This document shows positions 17,239 through 26,560 of a stretch of DNA of 64,000 bases, piece after piece (within the stretch, counting starts at the first letter, position 1; each line of letters starts with the position of its first letter). Under the pieces are notes generated by a model. That model saw nothing but the letters and a program-made list of their open reading frames with translations. It made no database searches and was not told the origin of the DNA. The stretch comes from Endozoicomonas sp. NE40 (lineage in GTDB: Bacteria; Pseudomonadota; Gammaproteobacteria; Pseudomonadales; Endozoicomonadaceae), in assembly GCF_040549045.1 (NCBI RefSeq), contig NZ_JBEWTB010000002.1, positions 2,952,001-3,016,000 on the forward strand, read 5' to 3'. Both the position numbers and the translations under genes were made by a program.

Positions 17239-18774
17239 TCAGCGCACCGGTCTTTTCTGAATCATAAACAGGGTTCGACTCAGGTTATCCAGTACTTCAT
17301 TGGTTGGGATTTGTGTGGATGCCCCGAGTGCAGTAATAGAAACCTTTATTCTGGTTGAATGAAGGTTGAGTAAATTTTCTTCGACAGCTTGCAGTACAGC
17401 TACTTGTTGGTAGTGGGCATTGGGTTGATTGCTGACGGTTAAAATATTGCACTTGCTCAAACTCATACAGGGAGCGTGTGCCTTGACCCATTCCCGTACG
17501 GTCTGTTTGGTGGTAGGGCGAATTTTTTCGGAAACACCAGAGGTTCTTTCAGGGGTCATATAGGTAACCGGATGGCTCGGATATTCTTCAAAAAAGCTGC
17601 ATGAAGCCCTGCGGAAATCATCAGTTAACTCGTAATCGTATTCGTTCTTTTGATACAGGTAGTTGGCAACTCCACGTTCAGGCAAATGTCCCTGAGGGTG
17701 GAAGCCGAGTCTTGATCGTCTGTGGTTATTAAAAAAAATATGGTCTCTGCACATACGTTTTACAGCGTATACGATCGCTTTATAGGCTGTATCTTCGGTC
17801 AAATCAGAAACGTGGAGTTTCTCATTATTTGAAATATACACCATGTCTTCTTTATCAATTTCGAACCAGATTGTGCTGTGCCTTTTATCCACTTCAAGTT
17901 CGTAATCCTTCTGACCGCCCGAGTTAACAACCCTGTCGCAGGTAAGTGCTGTGACTTCACCCATTCCTCTTGAGATTTCCTGGTAGGGTTTTACGCCATC
18001 GAGTTCTTTGGGAATAGAGTAGTTATCGTAGAAAGCAACCAGCCCTAAAAACCGCATTTGCATTTGTTGAATGCTGCCTCCAAGCAAAAGGGTGTGGTCA
18101 AAAGGATCGTTATCAGAGCTGGAAGGTACAAGTGTCTGATACATGCTCAGGCTGTGCAGTATTTCAACCACCTGATGCTTCATGCCTCTGACATTGTCGT
18201 GGGTTTCCTCGACGACCTGTCCTTCAGGCCGTAGCCAGTTCTGAACTTCCTGCTGCTGAGCCGGGGTTAATCGGTTGTGACCTTTGTTCTGGGTAAGGAG
18301 AACGATGGTAAATAAGTCAAAGCGATGCCTGGTTATTCCAAGTAACTGCAGTAGCTCAATAAGCCTTACATGCTGTGGAACAGAAAAGACGTTGTGGTCA
18401 AGATCTCTGATTAATCCAACCGGGCAGGCAGGGCAGGAATTTTTCAGGTCTATGTCTTGATATTGAGCAATCAGTGATTTTTCATAAGTTGTATACCAGC
18501 CTCCATTTGCTTTTAAAATTTGCAGGTACGGGTAGCTGGTGACAGACCGGGAAATTTGATTGTATTCGTCGCCACCAAAGTGTTGAGCCCAGCGCTTTAC
18601 ATAGGTATCGGGATGAATGGCGGATTCCGACGACATAGCATAGGTAGAGTGGTACTTTAATATTAAAAAAGTGAGAAATATCCCAAAGCTCTTGTGCCTG
18701 TACGATAAAAGATAACTGATATAGAAAACCCCTGCCGTAGAAGCGCAATAAATAAGTGCCTGGAATAACTTCAT
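17239..18774 (-). CDS. Membrane-anchored exported protein, possibly DUF218-like, unknown
   Basis: A 511-residue protein from ATG 18774. A longer TTG start at 18843 is possible but gives an unlikely N-terminus. Residues about 5-45 hold hydrophobic signal-anchor helices (FQALIYCASTAGVFYISYLL, FGIFLTFLILKY), so the bulk is probably periplasmic. A strand-turn TLLLGGSIQQMQMR (about 228-241) and a C-terminal NILTVSNQPNAHYQQ...LDNLSRTLFMI (about 443-505) are reminiscent of the DUF218 (SanA/ElyC/YdcF) fold, but the match is weak. Several spaced motifs recur in the 19983-20960 protein. Function unknown. Confidence 0.6.
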   Translation of the reverse strand: MKLFQALIYCASTAGVFYISYLLSYRHKSFGIFLTFLILKYHSTYAMSSESAIHPDTYVKRWAQHFGGDEYNQISRSVTSYPYLQILKANGGWYTTYEKSLIAQYQDIDLKNSCPACPVGLIRDLDHNVFSVPQHVRLIELLQLLGITRHRFDLFTIVLLTQNKGHNRLTPAQQQEVQNWLRPEGQVVEETHDNVRGMKHQVVEILHSLSMYQTLVPSSSDNDPFDHTLLLGGSIQQMQMRFLGLVAFYDNYSIPKELDGVKPYQEISRGMGEVTALTCDRVVNSGGQKDYELEVDKRHSTIWFEIDKEDMVYISNNEKLHVSDLTEDTAYKAIVYAVKRMCRDHIFFNNHRRSRLGFHPQGHLPERGVANYLYQKNEYDYELTDDFRRASCSFFEEYPSHPVTYMTPERTSGVSEKIRPTTKQTVREWVKAHAPCMSLSKCNILTVSNQPNAHYQQVAVLQAVEENLLNLHSTRIKVSITALGASTQIPTNEVLDNLSRTLFMIQKRPVR

Positions 18775-18969
18775 CTGTTCGGTGATACCTGTGTTCTTAG
18801 GGTAGACATTAAGCACAAGAAAGCAGTATTCCCACAACGGCAAAACTCACCTCGATCAGCCAAAATAAATTTGAACAAAAGTATCAAAGCCAAACAAGTT
18901 GAGCACTGCAAATAGTAGATTAGTTGAAAAAAACTGCTGACCTGTTTCGATCAGGCAGAATTCCTCAAG

Positions 18970-19941
18970 ATGGTTGAACAACTGGGCTTCACTATACGAC
19001 AGCGGAATGTACACCCTCTGGACTTTATTCTGTCGCTCATTGCCGCCCTTGGTGGCGACGGAAACTCTGACACTCAAGCTGACCTACACCGTAAGTTTAA
19101 TGAACTGACTGGCCTGAATGTGTCCTATCGCTCTTGGGCAAATCAGGCTAAAAAAGAGGCTCTGCCCACTCTCATCTTATGGATATGGTTGCAATGCCTG
19201 GAAATATTTTCTCGCAAGGCCATGGCATTTGACGAGAGCAGTCCGTTTTCAGTGTTTGAACATATTCTTATTCAGGATGGTTCCTCACAGGCTGTCTATA
19301 GTGCACTGAAGGAAGCATTCCCCGGGTGCTTTTCAGCGGTCAGTCCGGCGGCTGTCGAACTTTATACGACAATGGATCTTCTCACTAATAACTTGGTACG
19401 GGTACAGCTCACTGAAGATACCCGCCCAGAAAGGGACTGCCTGCCGCCACTGCCAACGTCAATGGCTTACGTGCTAATACTCATGGATGCCGGCTACATT
19501 GAGTTGGGCCTTTTTTCGGCTATAGATGATCGGGAAGGCTCCTTTATCTGTAAGGCACCACAAAGCATCAATCCGTCGGTACTCAGTGCAGTGAGAGAAG
19601 ACGGGAAAAACCTTAACCGTTACAAAGGTCAAAAGCTGAAGGGTGTCCTGTCTGGTTTCCCTAAAGATCAATGTCTTGACCTCGATGTGGAATGGTCTGG
19701 CTACCAACGCTGGACATACCGCTTGGTTGTTCGCTGGAATGAGAAGAAACAGAAGTGGACTTTTATTGTGACGAACCTGAATCGTGCGGAGTTTACCCTG
19801 AGCGAAGTACTTCAGGCCTATCGGCTCCGGTGGCAAATAGAGCTGATCTTCAAAGAGATCAAATCCTACTCAGGATGGCATCGCTTCAATACAAAATCAG
19901 CCACACTGGTGTTCAGCCTGATCCTGATGTCTTTGTGTTAG
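18970..19941 (+). pseudogene. IS4-family transposase, C-terminally truncated
   Basis: A 323-codon frame with the DDE transposase signatures of the IS4 group: first Asp in LIQDGSS (about residue 101), second in YVLILMDAGYIELG (about 177), and the YREK-type segment YRLRWQIELIFKEIK (about 281-295) with the catalytic Glu. It stops 28 residues after that motif, at SLILMSLC, whereas full IS4 transposases continue for roughly another hundred residues. The coding sense also extends a few codons before ATG 18970 (DQAEFLK) to an in-frame stop, so the N-terminus may be damaged too. No clear terminal inverted repeats were found. It is a remnant unlikely to be active. Confidence 0.85.
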
Positions 19942-19982
19942 TCTAGTACCTGTGCTCGGCTTCTGGCTGTTTGTACTTGTTT

Positions 19983-20960
19983 TCAGTTTTCTATCCAGTG
20001 TCGAAGAGCGTTGAGGCTGTCTGCAATGACAACCATGCTCGGGTAGTCAGCTTGGGTTTCTGTGTAAAAATCCAGGCAGGAGTGATAGAAGGAGTAATTG
20101 TGTTTCAGCTTATTGGTAACAATAATTTTAGCTTCTTCACAATAGGGCTGAAAAGTGGCGAGAATGATACGTGAATAGACTTCGTAGTTTTGAGTCTGGC
20201 TTAAGAATTTTTCCAGCTCATGGCTGAAATGCTGGGAGCTATCAAACGGAATGGTATCGATTACGGGCCAGCTGAAGAACTTTCCGAACAGTCCCTTAGC
20301 CAGATCAGACTGTGATATTAGTTTTTTACCTCGTAGTAAAATTTTGAAGTGTTCAGAAAGGTCGGAGCTTGATTCTAGCTTTAATAATTCATCAAATCTG
20401 TAATAAGTTGTTGAAGAGACCAGTAAAACATTTGCAGTAAAAAAATCGTTATTTGCAATATGTTTTTTGATTTCCTTAAGCTTGTTTAAGTTTTTAAGCA
20501 TGGGCTGGATATGAGATGAGAAGAAAATAACCAGTGACTGATGGGGTTCTGAATAAGGAATGAGTCCTTCATTGTTATCTTTTTCTGGATGATGGACACC
20601 TCTTACCGGGGTGTTGAGCAGGAGTTTTTTGATCTCTACTTTCTGTTGATCTGTTATTTTACTGGAAAGCACAGTCTCTTTTTTCCAGTTGGTATCCAGT
20701 GCCGATAACATAGAGCTGTAGTCGGTATAGTTCAGTGAGAGCTGGGTGATTGAAAACAGTTTATAGAGCGGCTCACTGAAACTCGTAATTTTACTGCTCA
20801 CACCCATATCTTGAAGGTTGCTTTTAAAAGAGGTGTGGTCTGCAGATGGATAATCATCAGCACCAGGAGTTGCAAGAGCAATCCTGTGAACTGCCGATAA
20901 TAAAACCAGCATTCCAAAAAGATAGCCCAACCACACCGTTCGTAGCATCAGCAAACTCAT
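19983..20960 (-). CDS. Exported protein, possible paralogue of the 17239-18774 protein
   Basis: A 325-residue protein of unknown function with an N-terminal signal sequence (VWLGYLFGMLVLLSAVHRIALA) predicted to send it to the periplasm. Ordered motifs ITDQQKVEIKKLL (102-114), SLVIFFSSHIQPM (142-154), ILATFQPYCEEA (266-277) and DSLNALRHWI (314-323) line up, in the same order, with LTPAQQQEVQNWL, TLLLGGSIQQM, ILTVSNQPNAHY and DNLSRTLFMI of the other protein. The two genes share strand and flank the IS4 remnant. Composition is more AT-rich than the housekeeping genes, which suggests accessory DNA. Confidence 0.65.
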   Translation of the reverse strand: MSLLMLRTVWLGYLFGMLVLLSAVHRIALATPGADDYPSADHTSFKSNLQDMGVSSKITSFSEPLYKLFSITQLSLNYTDYSSMLSALDTNWKKETVLSSKITDQQKVEIKKLLLNTPVRGVHHPEKDNNEGLIPYSEPHQSLVIFFSSHIQPMLKNLNKLKEIKKHIANNDFFTANVLLVSSTTYYRFDELLKLESSSDLSEHFKILLRGKKLISQSDLAKGLFGKFFSWPVIDTIPFDSSQHFSHELEKFLSQTQNYEVYSRIILATFQPYCEEAKIIVTNKLKHNYSFYHSCLDFYTETQADYPSMVVIADSLNALRHWIEN

Positions 20961-21160
20961 CTGTTTTGTATTATGAAAATGTAGTTAGACAAGATAGACC
21001 AAATTCAAACTGTTCAAACAACCAATTAGTAAAAAAGAACTAACTGATTATTCCTGAAAGCATTTAAAGCCTTGACCACATAAATACAGTTGCTGAGTGT
21101 TTTTTGAACACATCCTGAACCACGCATGAATGTGATATATCAAGCGTCTGCTAGTTGATA

Positions 21161-21187
21161 TTACGGGGCTTTTTTATCCGATATACT
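21161..21187 (+). promoter_or_regulatory. Candidate promoter of the TraF-like gene
   Basis: TTACGG, 15 bases, then TATACT (21182-21187). A start of transcription near 21194 would leave a leader of about 25 bases before ATG 21219 and would place the alternative TTG start (21155) outside the transcript. The spacing is short, so this is tentative. The gap 20961-21160 holds nothing else I can name. Confidence 0.35.
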
Positions 21188-21218
21188 TTGCGACTCACTG
21201 ACAACTTCTTTACGTACG

Positions 21219-22372
21219 ATGTTCAACAAAAAGGAATTTCTCTGGCGCTGGCAGCAGTTAGTGCCGGTATGGTTTTGTCTGGAAATGCTCAGGCTGATGC
21301 CCGTGGATTTGCCATGGGTGGTGCAGGCGTTGCAACGGGTAGCTATCTGGCTGCTCCTATGTACAATCCGGCACTGGCTGCAGAATACGAAGACCGTGAT
21401 AATTTCGGCATGTTATTACCAATGGCTGGTTTGGGGGTTCATGATGGTGATGACCTCTATAACAAAGTTGAAGATTTTGAGGACATAAATAATCAGATTA
21501 AGAGGTTAGAGCCAGGCGAGATTACCGATGAGCTGCGTGATGAATGGCGACGTTCATTGAAAGCGCTTGATAACGGTCGCGCGACGATTGAAGGTGATCT
21601 GGGTCTGGTTATTGCTATCCCTAATCGCTACATGAGTATCAACTTTTTTACAAAAGGCAATCTGACGCTGTTGGCAACTGCCAATGTGGACGATGACGAC
21701 CTGACTGGTACTCCCGATCCGGATGATATGAAATCGACCGTTCAGGGACTTGCCGGTGGCACCATGGATATTGGTTTTACCTTTGCCAAAAGTTTCGGAA
21801 AGTGGTCTGTGGGTCTGGCACCCAAATTCCAGCGCCTCTATACCCTGAATTACCATGAAAGTGCCGGTGACTTTGACGACGATGAGTTTAAAAAAATCAG
21901 CGATGATTATGTTGAGGACTCAACGTTCAACCTCGATTTTGGTATGACCTACAATCCGGGTGAACGCACCCGTATTGGTTTTGCCGCAAAAAACCTGTTC
22001 AAACGCGAACTGGAAACCAATGTTCAGCGTGGAGGAACCGATACTTATCTGGTTGAGCCTCATTACACATTAGGTGTTGGGTACAGTCGTGGCTGGTTTA
22101 CTGCGACTATGGACGCTGATTTGAATAAACGCCGTCACTTTGCAGGGTCTGACTATGAAACCCAGTTTCTTAGCGTTGGTACTGAATTGAACGCTTTCCG
22201 CTGGGCTCAGATTCGGGCCGGTTACCGCCACAGCATGACCGATTACAGTGAAGACGTGATCACTGCGGGCCTGGGTTTCAGCCCGTTTGGTCGCTTTGGG
22301 CTTGACCTGTCCGCCCAGTACGGGTCGGATAGCCGCTATGGTGTGGCTACCCAACTGTCCTTTACTTTCTAA
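21219..22372 (+). CDS. TraF-like outer-membrane beta-barrel protein (start frameshifted)
   Basis: The main frame encodes a protein of about 380 residues of the TraF_2 (conjugal transfer TraF-like) outer-membrane family: after a signal peptide it begins DARGFAMGGAGVATGSYLAAPMYNPAL and ends in amphipathic strands with a terminal Phe (GVATQLSFTF). No conjugation genes lie nearby; such proteins are common as lone chromosomal genes and resemble FadL-type barrels. The signal peptide is split between frames: ATG 21219 reads MFNKK, and adding one A to the A5 run at 21228-21232 gives MFNKKGISLALAAVSAGMVL. Without it the only in-frame starts are poor TTG codons. Confidence 0.7.
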
Positions 22373-23361
22373 GGCATAACAGACAATGGCGGTTCATCCA
22401 GAACCGCCATTTGTTCCCGCAGCTCAAGAATATGTTCAGACCAGTAGCGCTCGGTATTAAACCATGGAAATGCCATGGGAAACGCCGGGTCGCTCCAGCG
22501 CTTTGCCAGCCAGCCGCTGTAGTTGATCAGACGCAGGGTTCGGAAATATTCCACCAGATTCAGCTCAACCGGGCTGAAGTCATAGAACTCATTGTAGCCT
22601 TCCAGCAGTTCAGACAGCTGTGCCGTCTGGTTAGCGCGATCACCCGATAGAAACATCCATAAATCCTGAATAGCCGGTGCCATACAGGTGTCGTCAAAAT
22701 CGACAAAATGGGCATTATCATCGCGCCAGAGGATGTTTCCACAGTGAGCATCGCCGTGTACCCGAATGGCTTTGGGCTGATAATGCTGTTCGATGTTTTC
22801 CAGTTTTTCCAGAATGTCTCTGCTCAGGGTTTCGTAGGCTGGCAGAAGAGGAACAGGGATAAAGTCGTTTTCCAGCAACCATTGCACGTTGTCTGTGCCA
22901 TAACGCTGCAGGTTGATGGCAGGACGGTGTTCGAAAGGTTTGGCGGCTCCCAGCTGATGCAGCCGGCCTATGCAACGCCCCAGGGTGAGCAGGTGGTCAA
23001 AGTTGTCCAGTTCCGGTGGATAGCCTCCTTTGCGTTCAAAAAGAGCAAACTGAAAGCCTTCGAACTCATGCAGGGTTTCACCCTGCTCGTTCTTTAATGG
23101 AGGAACAATGGGAAATTCCATGTCATGGAGTTCAAGGCTGAATTCGTGTTCTTCCAGAATTTGTTCTTTTGTCCAGCGCTGAGGTCGGTAAAACTTGGCA
23201 ATGACGGGTAGGCTTTCTTCAATGCCCACCTGGTACACGCGGTTCTCATAACTGTTTAGCGCCATAATGCGGGCATCGGAAAGATAACCCTGGCTTTCAA
23301 TGGCGTCCAGCACCCGATCCGGAGTGAGTTGATCGTAGGGGTGTTGAGAGCTTGGGGTCAT
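22369..23361 (-). CDS. srkA: Stress response kinase A (YihE family)
   Basis: A 330-residue protein kinase-like enzyme of the APH/YihE family. Visible features are the N-terminal NSYENRVYQVG, the lysine region VIAKFYRP, the catalytic loop RVHGDAHCGNILW (about 197-209) and the metal-binding FVDFDDTCMAP (about 215-225). SrkA phosphorylates Ser/Thr targets and protects cells from stress-induced death in E. coli. Its stop overlaps the converging TraF-like stop by a few bases, so the two messages overlap at their 3' ends. Length is normal. Confidence 0.93.
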   Translation of the reverse strand: MTPSSQHPYDQLTPDRVLDAIESQGYLSDARIMALNSYENRVYQVGIEESLPVIAKFYRPQRWTKEQILEEHEFSLELHDMEFPIVPPLKNEQGETLHEFEGFQFALFERKGGYPPELDNFDHLLTLGRCIGRLHQLGAAKPFEHRPAINLQRYGTDNVQWLLENDFIPVPLLPAYETLSRDILEKLENIEQHYQPKAIRVHGDAHCGNILWRDDNAHFVDFDDTCMAPAIQDLWMFLSGDRANQTAQLSELLEGYNEFYDFSPVELNLVEYFRTLRLINYSGWLAKRWSDPAFPMAFPWFNTERYWSEHILELREQMAVLDEPPLSVMP

Positions 23362-23541
23362 ACTGGTGTCCGCATGCAGGTTAAATAAAACGATATTCTA
23401 TGGAGCGGGATCGAGGTTGTCGAATAAGGAGCAGGCGCTTAACAAGGATAAGGAAATGAACTTCTATAAAAAAGCAGAGTCTGAATGCTGAGGAGAAATT
23501 ATAGGGAAACTTGCTTCTACTGGTTCAGGGAGAACTTTAAG

Positions 23542-24576
23542 ATGTTGAAAGAAATAACACTCTTGTTTTTTATAATACTTAATTCACTTTTTTCTTCAGC
23601 CTACGCGAATGAGCTTCCGGCTCACTTTCAGTATTTAGCGGAAGGCATAGACAGGGATGAGTACGAACGGGTTTATGGACAAAAACATGGCATTGTAAAT
23701 ACCGGAAATCAACGGCAGTACCATCGATATGCAGATAATATCGAGAAACAGTTGTCTGCTATCTGCAGTGCCTATAAACGCTTGGGTCGAGGCTGTGAAT
23801 CCGGAGTGGCTGAACAGCATTTTGCCTTATTGTCCTGGATATCGGTTCTCCCTGAAAGTCAGACTTCTGGCTCGGGGAAATGGGTGTCTCTGTACTCACT
23901 GCAAACACTGGATAACAGCGGTACTGTCGTGTCTGAAGCGGTGCAGTTTGAAGATATCTATCAGGCCGATGCTCTAAGTCTTCCAAAAGAATGGAGATCT
24001 TCGTTACCTGATTTTTTAAGCAGGGACGACTACGACAGACCGGAAGACCGGTTTTGTGGTGAATTTTGTGCAGAGCGTGACAGTTGGTTGCTGGAGGAGA
24101 AAAAAAGCAGGTTTAAGGCTGCCAATAAGGCGAGGGCATCGGAAAACCGTCTTCAACTACATTATGCACTTGAAGGACTGGATGCTGAAGCGGTCAAACA
24201 GATACAACATCAGTTGAGTCAAATCTTTCCCGAAAGCGCAGTTCATGACCTTGATCCATCGAAAGCCTACACGTTGTTACTGCAAGCTGCGGAACCTTTC
24301 ACCTATTGGTCCGATCTACCAAAATGCGGAAGTTTTTTCACTTTGGATTCAAACGGACACTTTGTTCGTACCACTCAGAAGAGTGATGAGGCTCTGGAAT
24401 CTACAGGGTGCCTTGATGAAGAAAATAGCCGTCATGCAGAGTCAGTGAATCAAAAACGCATTAATTATATGAAAACGCAGTTGGTGAGAGGAAGCTTTCT
24501 AGTGGAAACCCTCATAGTGAGTCTTGTGTTCTTGTACAAAGCCAGACCTCAAGCACAGTTCATTTTGCCGTTTTAA
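23542..24576 (+). CDS. Secreted cysteine-containing protein, unknown function
   Basis: A 344-residue protein from ATG 23542, chosen because it has GGAG upstream and begins a clear signal peptide (MLKEITLLFFIILNSLFSSAYA). The frame opens 57 bases earlier. The mature protein is polar and largely helical, with several Cys residues (AIC, GRGCE, FCGEFCAE, KCGS, GCLD), which suggests disulfides. A hydrophobic segment near the C-terminus (SFLVETLIVSLVFLY) with a basic following residue pattern may anchor it. I recognise no domain. It stands alone between srkA and comF. Confidence 0.7.
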   Translation: MLKEITLLFFIILNSLFSSAYANELPAHFQYLAEGIDRDEYERVYGQKHGIVNTGNQRQYHRYADNIEKQLSAICSAYKRLGRGCESGVAEQHFALLSWISVLPESQTSGSGKWVSLYSLQTLDNSGTVVSEAVQFEDIYQADALSLPKEWRSSLPDFLSRDDYDRPEDRFCGEFCAERDSWLLEEKKSRFKAANKARASENRLQLHYALEGLDAEAVKQIQHQLSQIFPESAVHDLDPSKAYTLLLQAAEPFTYWSDLPKCGSFFTLDSNGHFVRTTQKSDEALESTGCLDEENSRHAESVNQKRINYMKTQLVRGSFLVETLIVSLVFLYKARPQAQFILPF

Positions 24577-24590
24577 TACGTTTCTTATTT

Positions 24591-25313
24591 TCAGGGCAGG
24601 TTGGCAGGGGTTCTTGCCAGACACCATACGTCAATGGTTTTTACCCCCTGCTTTTTCAACGTTCTGGACAGCTCTGAAACGGTCTCCCCCGTCGTGACGA
24701 CATCATCAACAACAGCAACATGTTGATAGGCAGTTGTTTTATTGCAGGCGAAGGCTCCCCGAATATTTCTACGACGTTCACTGGCTTTAAGCTGTTGCTG
24801 GGCTTGTGTCGCACGAATCCGTTTTACCAGTCCTCTGTCCAATACCATGCTTTTATCTTTGAGTAGTCGGTTCAGTGCTTTTGCCAGCAGGAGTGCCTGA
24901 TTATATCCTCGCTGTTGTAATCGTTTTTTGTGAAGTGGTACCGGAATAATGGCTTCAGGCCAGGGCTGCTGGTGGTAGCGTTCCCGCAGAACCTCTGCCA
25001 GCGAAGCCGTCAGTGGTTTAATCAGGGCTATCTGACGGCTGTATTTTATTCGGTGGATGATGTGGTTCACTGGAAAACGGTACTGAAAAGCCGAGTAGCA
25101 GTGTTGATAAACCGGTGGCTGGTTCAGACACTGACCACACATCAGCCGGGTTGAAACCATCATGGGTAAACCGCAGCACTGGCAGGCCTGCTGATTATCA
25201 GGGCAGACGGCAAGGCATAACTGGCAAAGTGGCTGCCTGAACGGAGTAGCTCCACGGCACAGCAGGCAACTGATTTGCAATAAATTGATTAGTATTTGTT
25301 CAATTGTAAACAT
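24591..25313 (-). CDS. comF: ComF/GntX-family phosphoribosyltransferase-like protein
   Basis: A 240-residue protein with an N-terminal zinc-ribbon-like set of Cys pairs (CLLC, CQLC, CQCC, CGQC; residues about 16-80) and a C-terminal phosphoribosyltransferase fold with the PRPP-binding motif VAVVDDVVTTGETVSE (about 200-215). ComF proteins act in DNA uptake during natural transformation in several bacteria; the GntX/YhgH homologue of E. coli supports use of DNA as nutrient. It is divergent from bioB, a frequent arrangement in gammaproteobacteria. Confidence 0.9.
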   Translation of the reverse strand: MFTIEQILINLLQISCLLCRGATPFRQPLCQLCLAVCPDNQQACQCCGLPMMVSTRLMCGQCLNQPPVYQHCYSAFQYRFPVNHIIHRIKYSRQIALIKPLTASLAEVLRERYHQQPWPEAIIPVPLHKKRLQQRGYNQALLLAKALNRLLKDKSMVLDRGLVKRIRATQAQQQLKASERRRNIRGAFACNKTTAYQHVAVVDDVVTTGETVSELSRTLKKQGVKTIDVWCLARTPANLP

Positions 25314-25442
25314 TCTTATGCATTAACGATTGACGTTGAATTTTAATTGATTATTATCAGCCATGTTTTAATTTCAATAATCAATATTAATGGCTGTGCT
25401 CAGCATTACTGCCACGGGCGCTCCGGGGAATTTTTGAACAAC

Positions 25443-26552
25443 ATGACTGCACCTGTAGGCACTTCTCATCCTGACGCGACCCTCCTTAACACGACTCACC
25501 CTGACGCGAGGCTTCGTCATGACTGGACGGTAGAAGAAGTTGAGGCATTGTTTCAGCTGCCTTTCAATGACCTGATCTTTCAGGCTCAGCTGGCTCACCG
25601 CGAACACTTCAACCCAAATCAGGTGCAGGTCAGTACACTGTTGTCGATCAAGACCGGAGCCTGCCCGGAAGACTGTAAATACTGTCCTCAGAGTGGTCAC
25701 TACAACACCGGACTCAGTAAAGAAAAACTAATGGAAGTGCGCAAGGTGTTGGAAGAAGCCCGTGCAGCAAAAGCGTCTGGTGCGACCCGTTTCTGCATGG
25801 GCGCAGCCTGGAAAAATCCGCCGGAAAAAGACCTGCCTTACATCATGGAGATGGTAAAGGGGGTTAAGGAAATGGGGCTGGAAACCTGCATGACGCTAGG
25901 CATGCTGAATGCTGACCAGGCGAGCCGGCTGGCGGACGCTGGTCTGGATTATTACAACCATAATCTGGACACCTCTCCGGAGTTTTACGGCAGCATCATT
26001 ACCACCCGTACTTTCTCTGACCGTCTGGACACCCTGCAGCATGTTCGTGATGCCGGTATGAATATCTGCAGTGGCGGTATTGTCGGTCTGGGTGAAACCG
26101 AGCGTGATCGTGCTGGCATGCTGGTAGCGCTCGCTAACCTGCCTAAGCATCCGGAAAGTGTGCCTGTGAATATGCTGGTGCGTGTGGAAGGTACTCCGCT
26201 GGAAGATGTTGAAGCCGTGGACGGTATCGAATTTGTTCGCACCATTGCCGTTGCCAAGATTATGATGCCAGCTTCCAGTGTTCGACTTTCTGCCGGTCGT
26301 GAAAACATGAGCGACGAATTGCAGGCTCTGGCATTCCTGGCGGGTGCTAACTCTGTTTTCCTGGGTGATAAACTGCTGACCACTCCGAACCCTAAAGAGA
26401 GCAGCGATCGTCAGCTGTTCGATAAGCTGGGCATTAATATGGACGACAGTGCAATGATTTCTTCGGAAGAGGCCGCCGAAGAGTTTGCCCGAACCTGCCC
26501 TCTGCGTGAGCACGACAATGATCATTATTACGATGCCATGAAAGCCTCCTGA
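25443..26552 (+). CDS. bioB: Biotin synthase
   Basis: A 369-residue radical-SAM enzyme that inserts sulfur into dethiobiotin, the last step of biotin synthesis. The 4Fe-4S motif CPEDCKYCPQ holds the CxxxCxxC cysteines, and the downstream YNHNLDTSPEFY, GGIVGLGET and SVRLSAGRENM are family blocks. The open frame extends upstream to 25347, but ATG 25443 gives the usual N-terminal extent. It heads bioB-bioF-bioH-bioC-bioD, closely packed on one strand, and is divergent from comF. Confidence 0.97.
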   Translation: MTAPVGTSHPDATLLNTTHPDARLRHDWTVEEVEALFQLPFNDLIFQAQLAHREHFNPNQVQVSTLLSIKTGACPEDCKYCPQSGHYNTGLSKEKLMEVRKVLEEARAAKASGATRFCMGAAWKNPPEKDLPYIMEMVKGVKEMGLETCMTLGMLNADQASRLADAGLDYYNHNLDTSPEFYGSIITTRTFSDRLDTLQHVRDAGMNICSGGIVGLGETERDRAGMLVALANLPKHPESVPVNMLVRVEGTPLEDVEAVDGIEFVRTIAVAKIMMPASSVRLSAGRENMSDELQALAFLAGANSVFLGDKLLTTPNPKESSDRQLFDKLGINMDDSAMISSEEAAEEFARTCPLREHDNDHYYDAMKAS

Positions 26553-26560
26553 GGTTCGCT

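Noticed and set aside
25290..25345. BirA operator between comF and bioB
   Set aside because: A TTGTAAAC half-site is present, but the matching GTTTACAA half at the right spacing is not.
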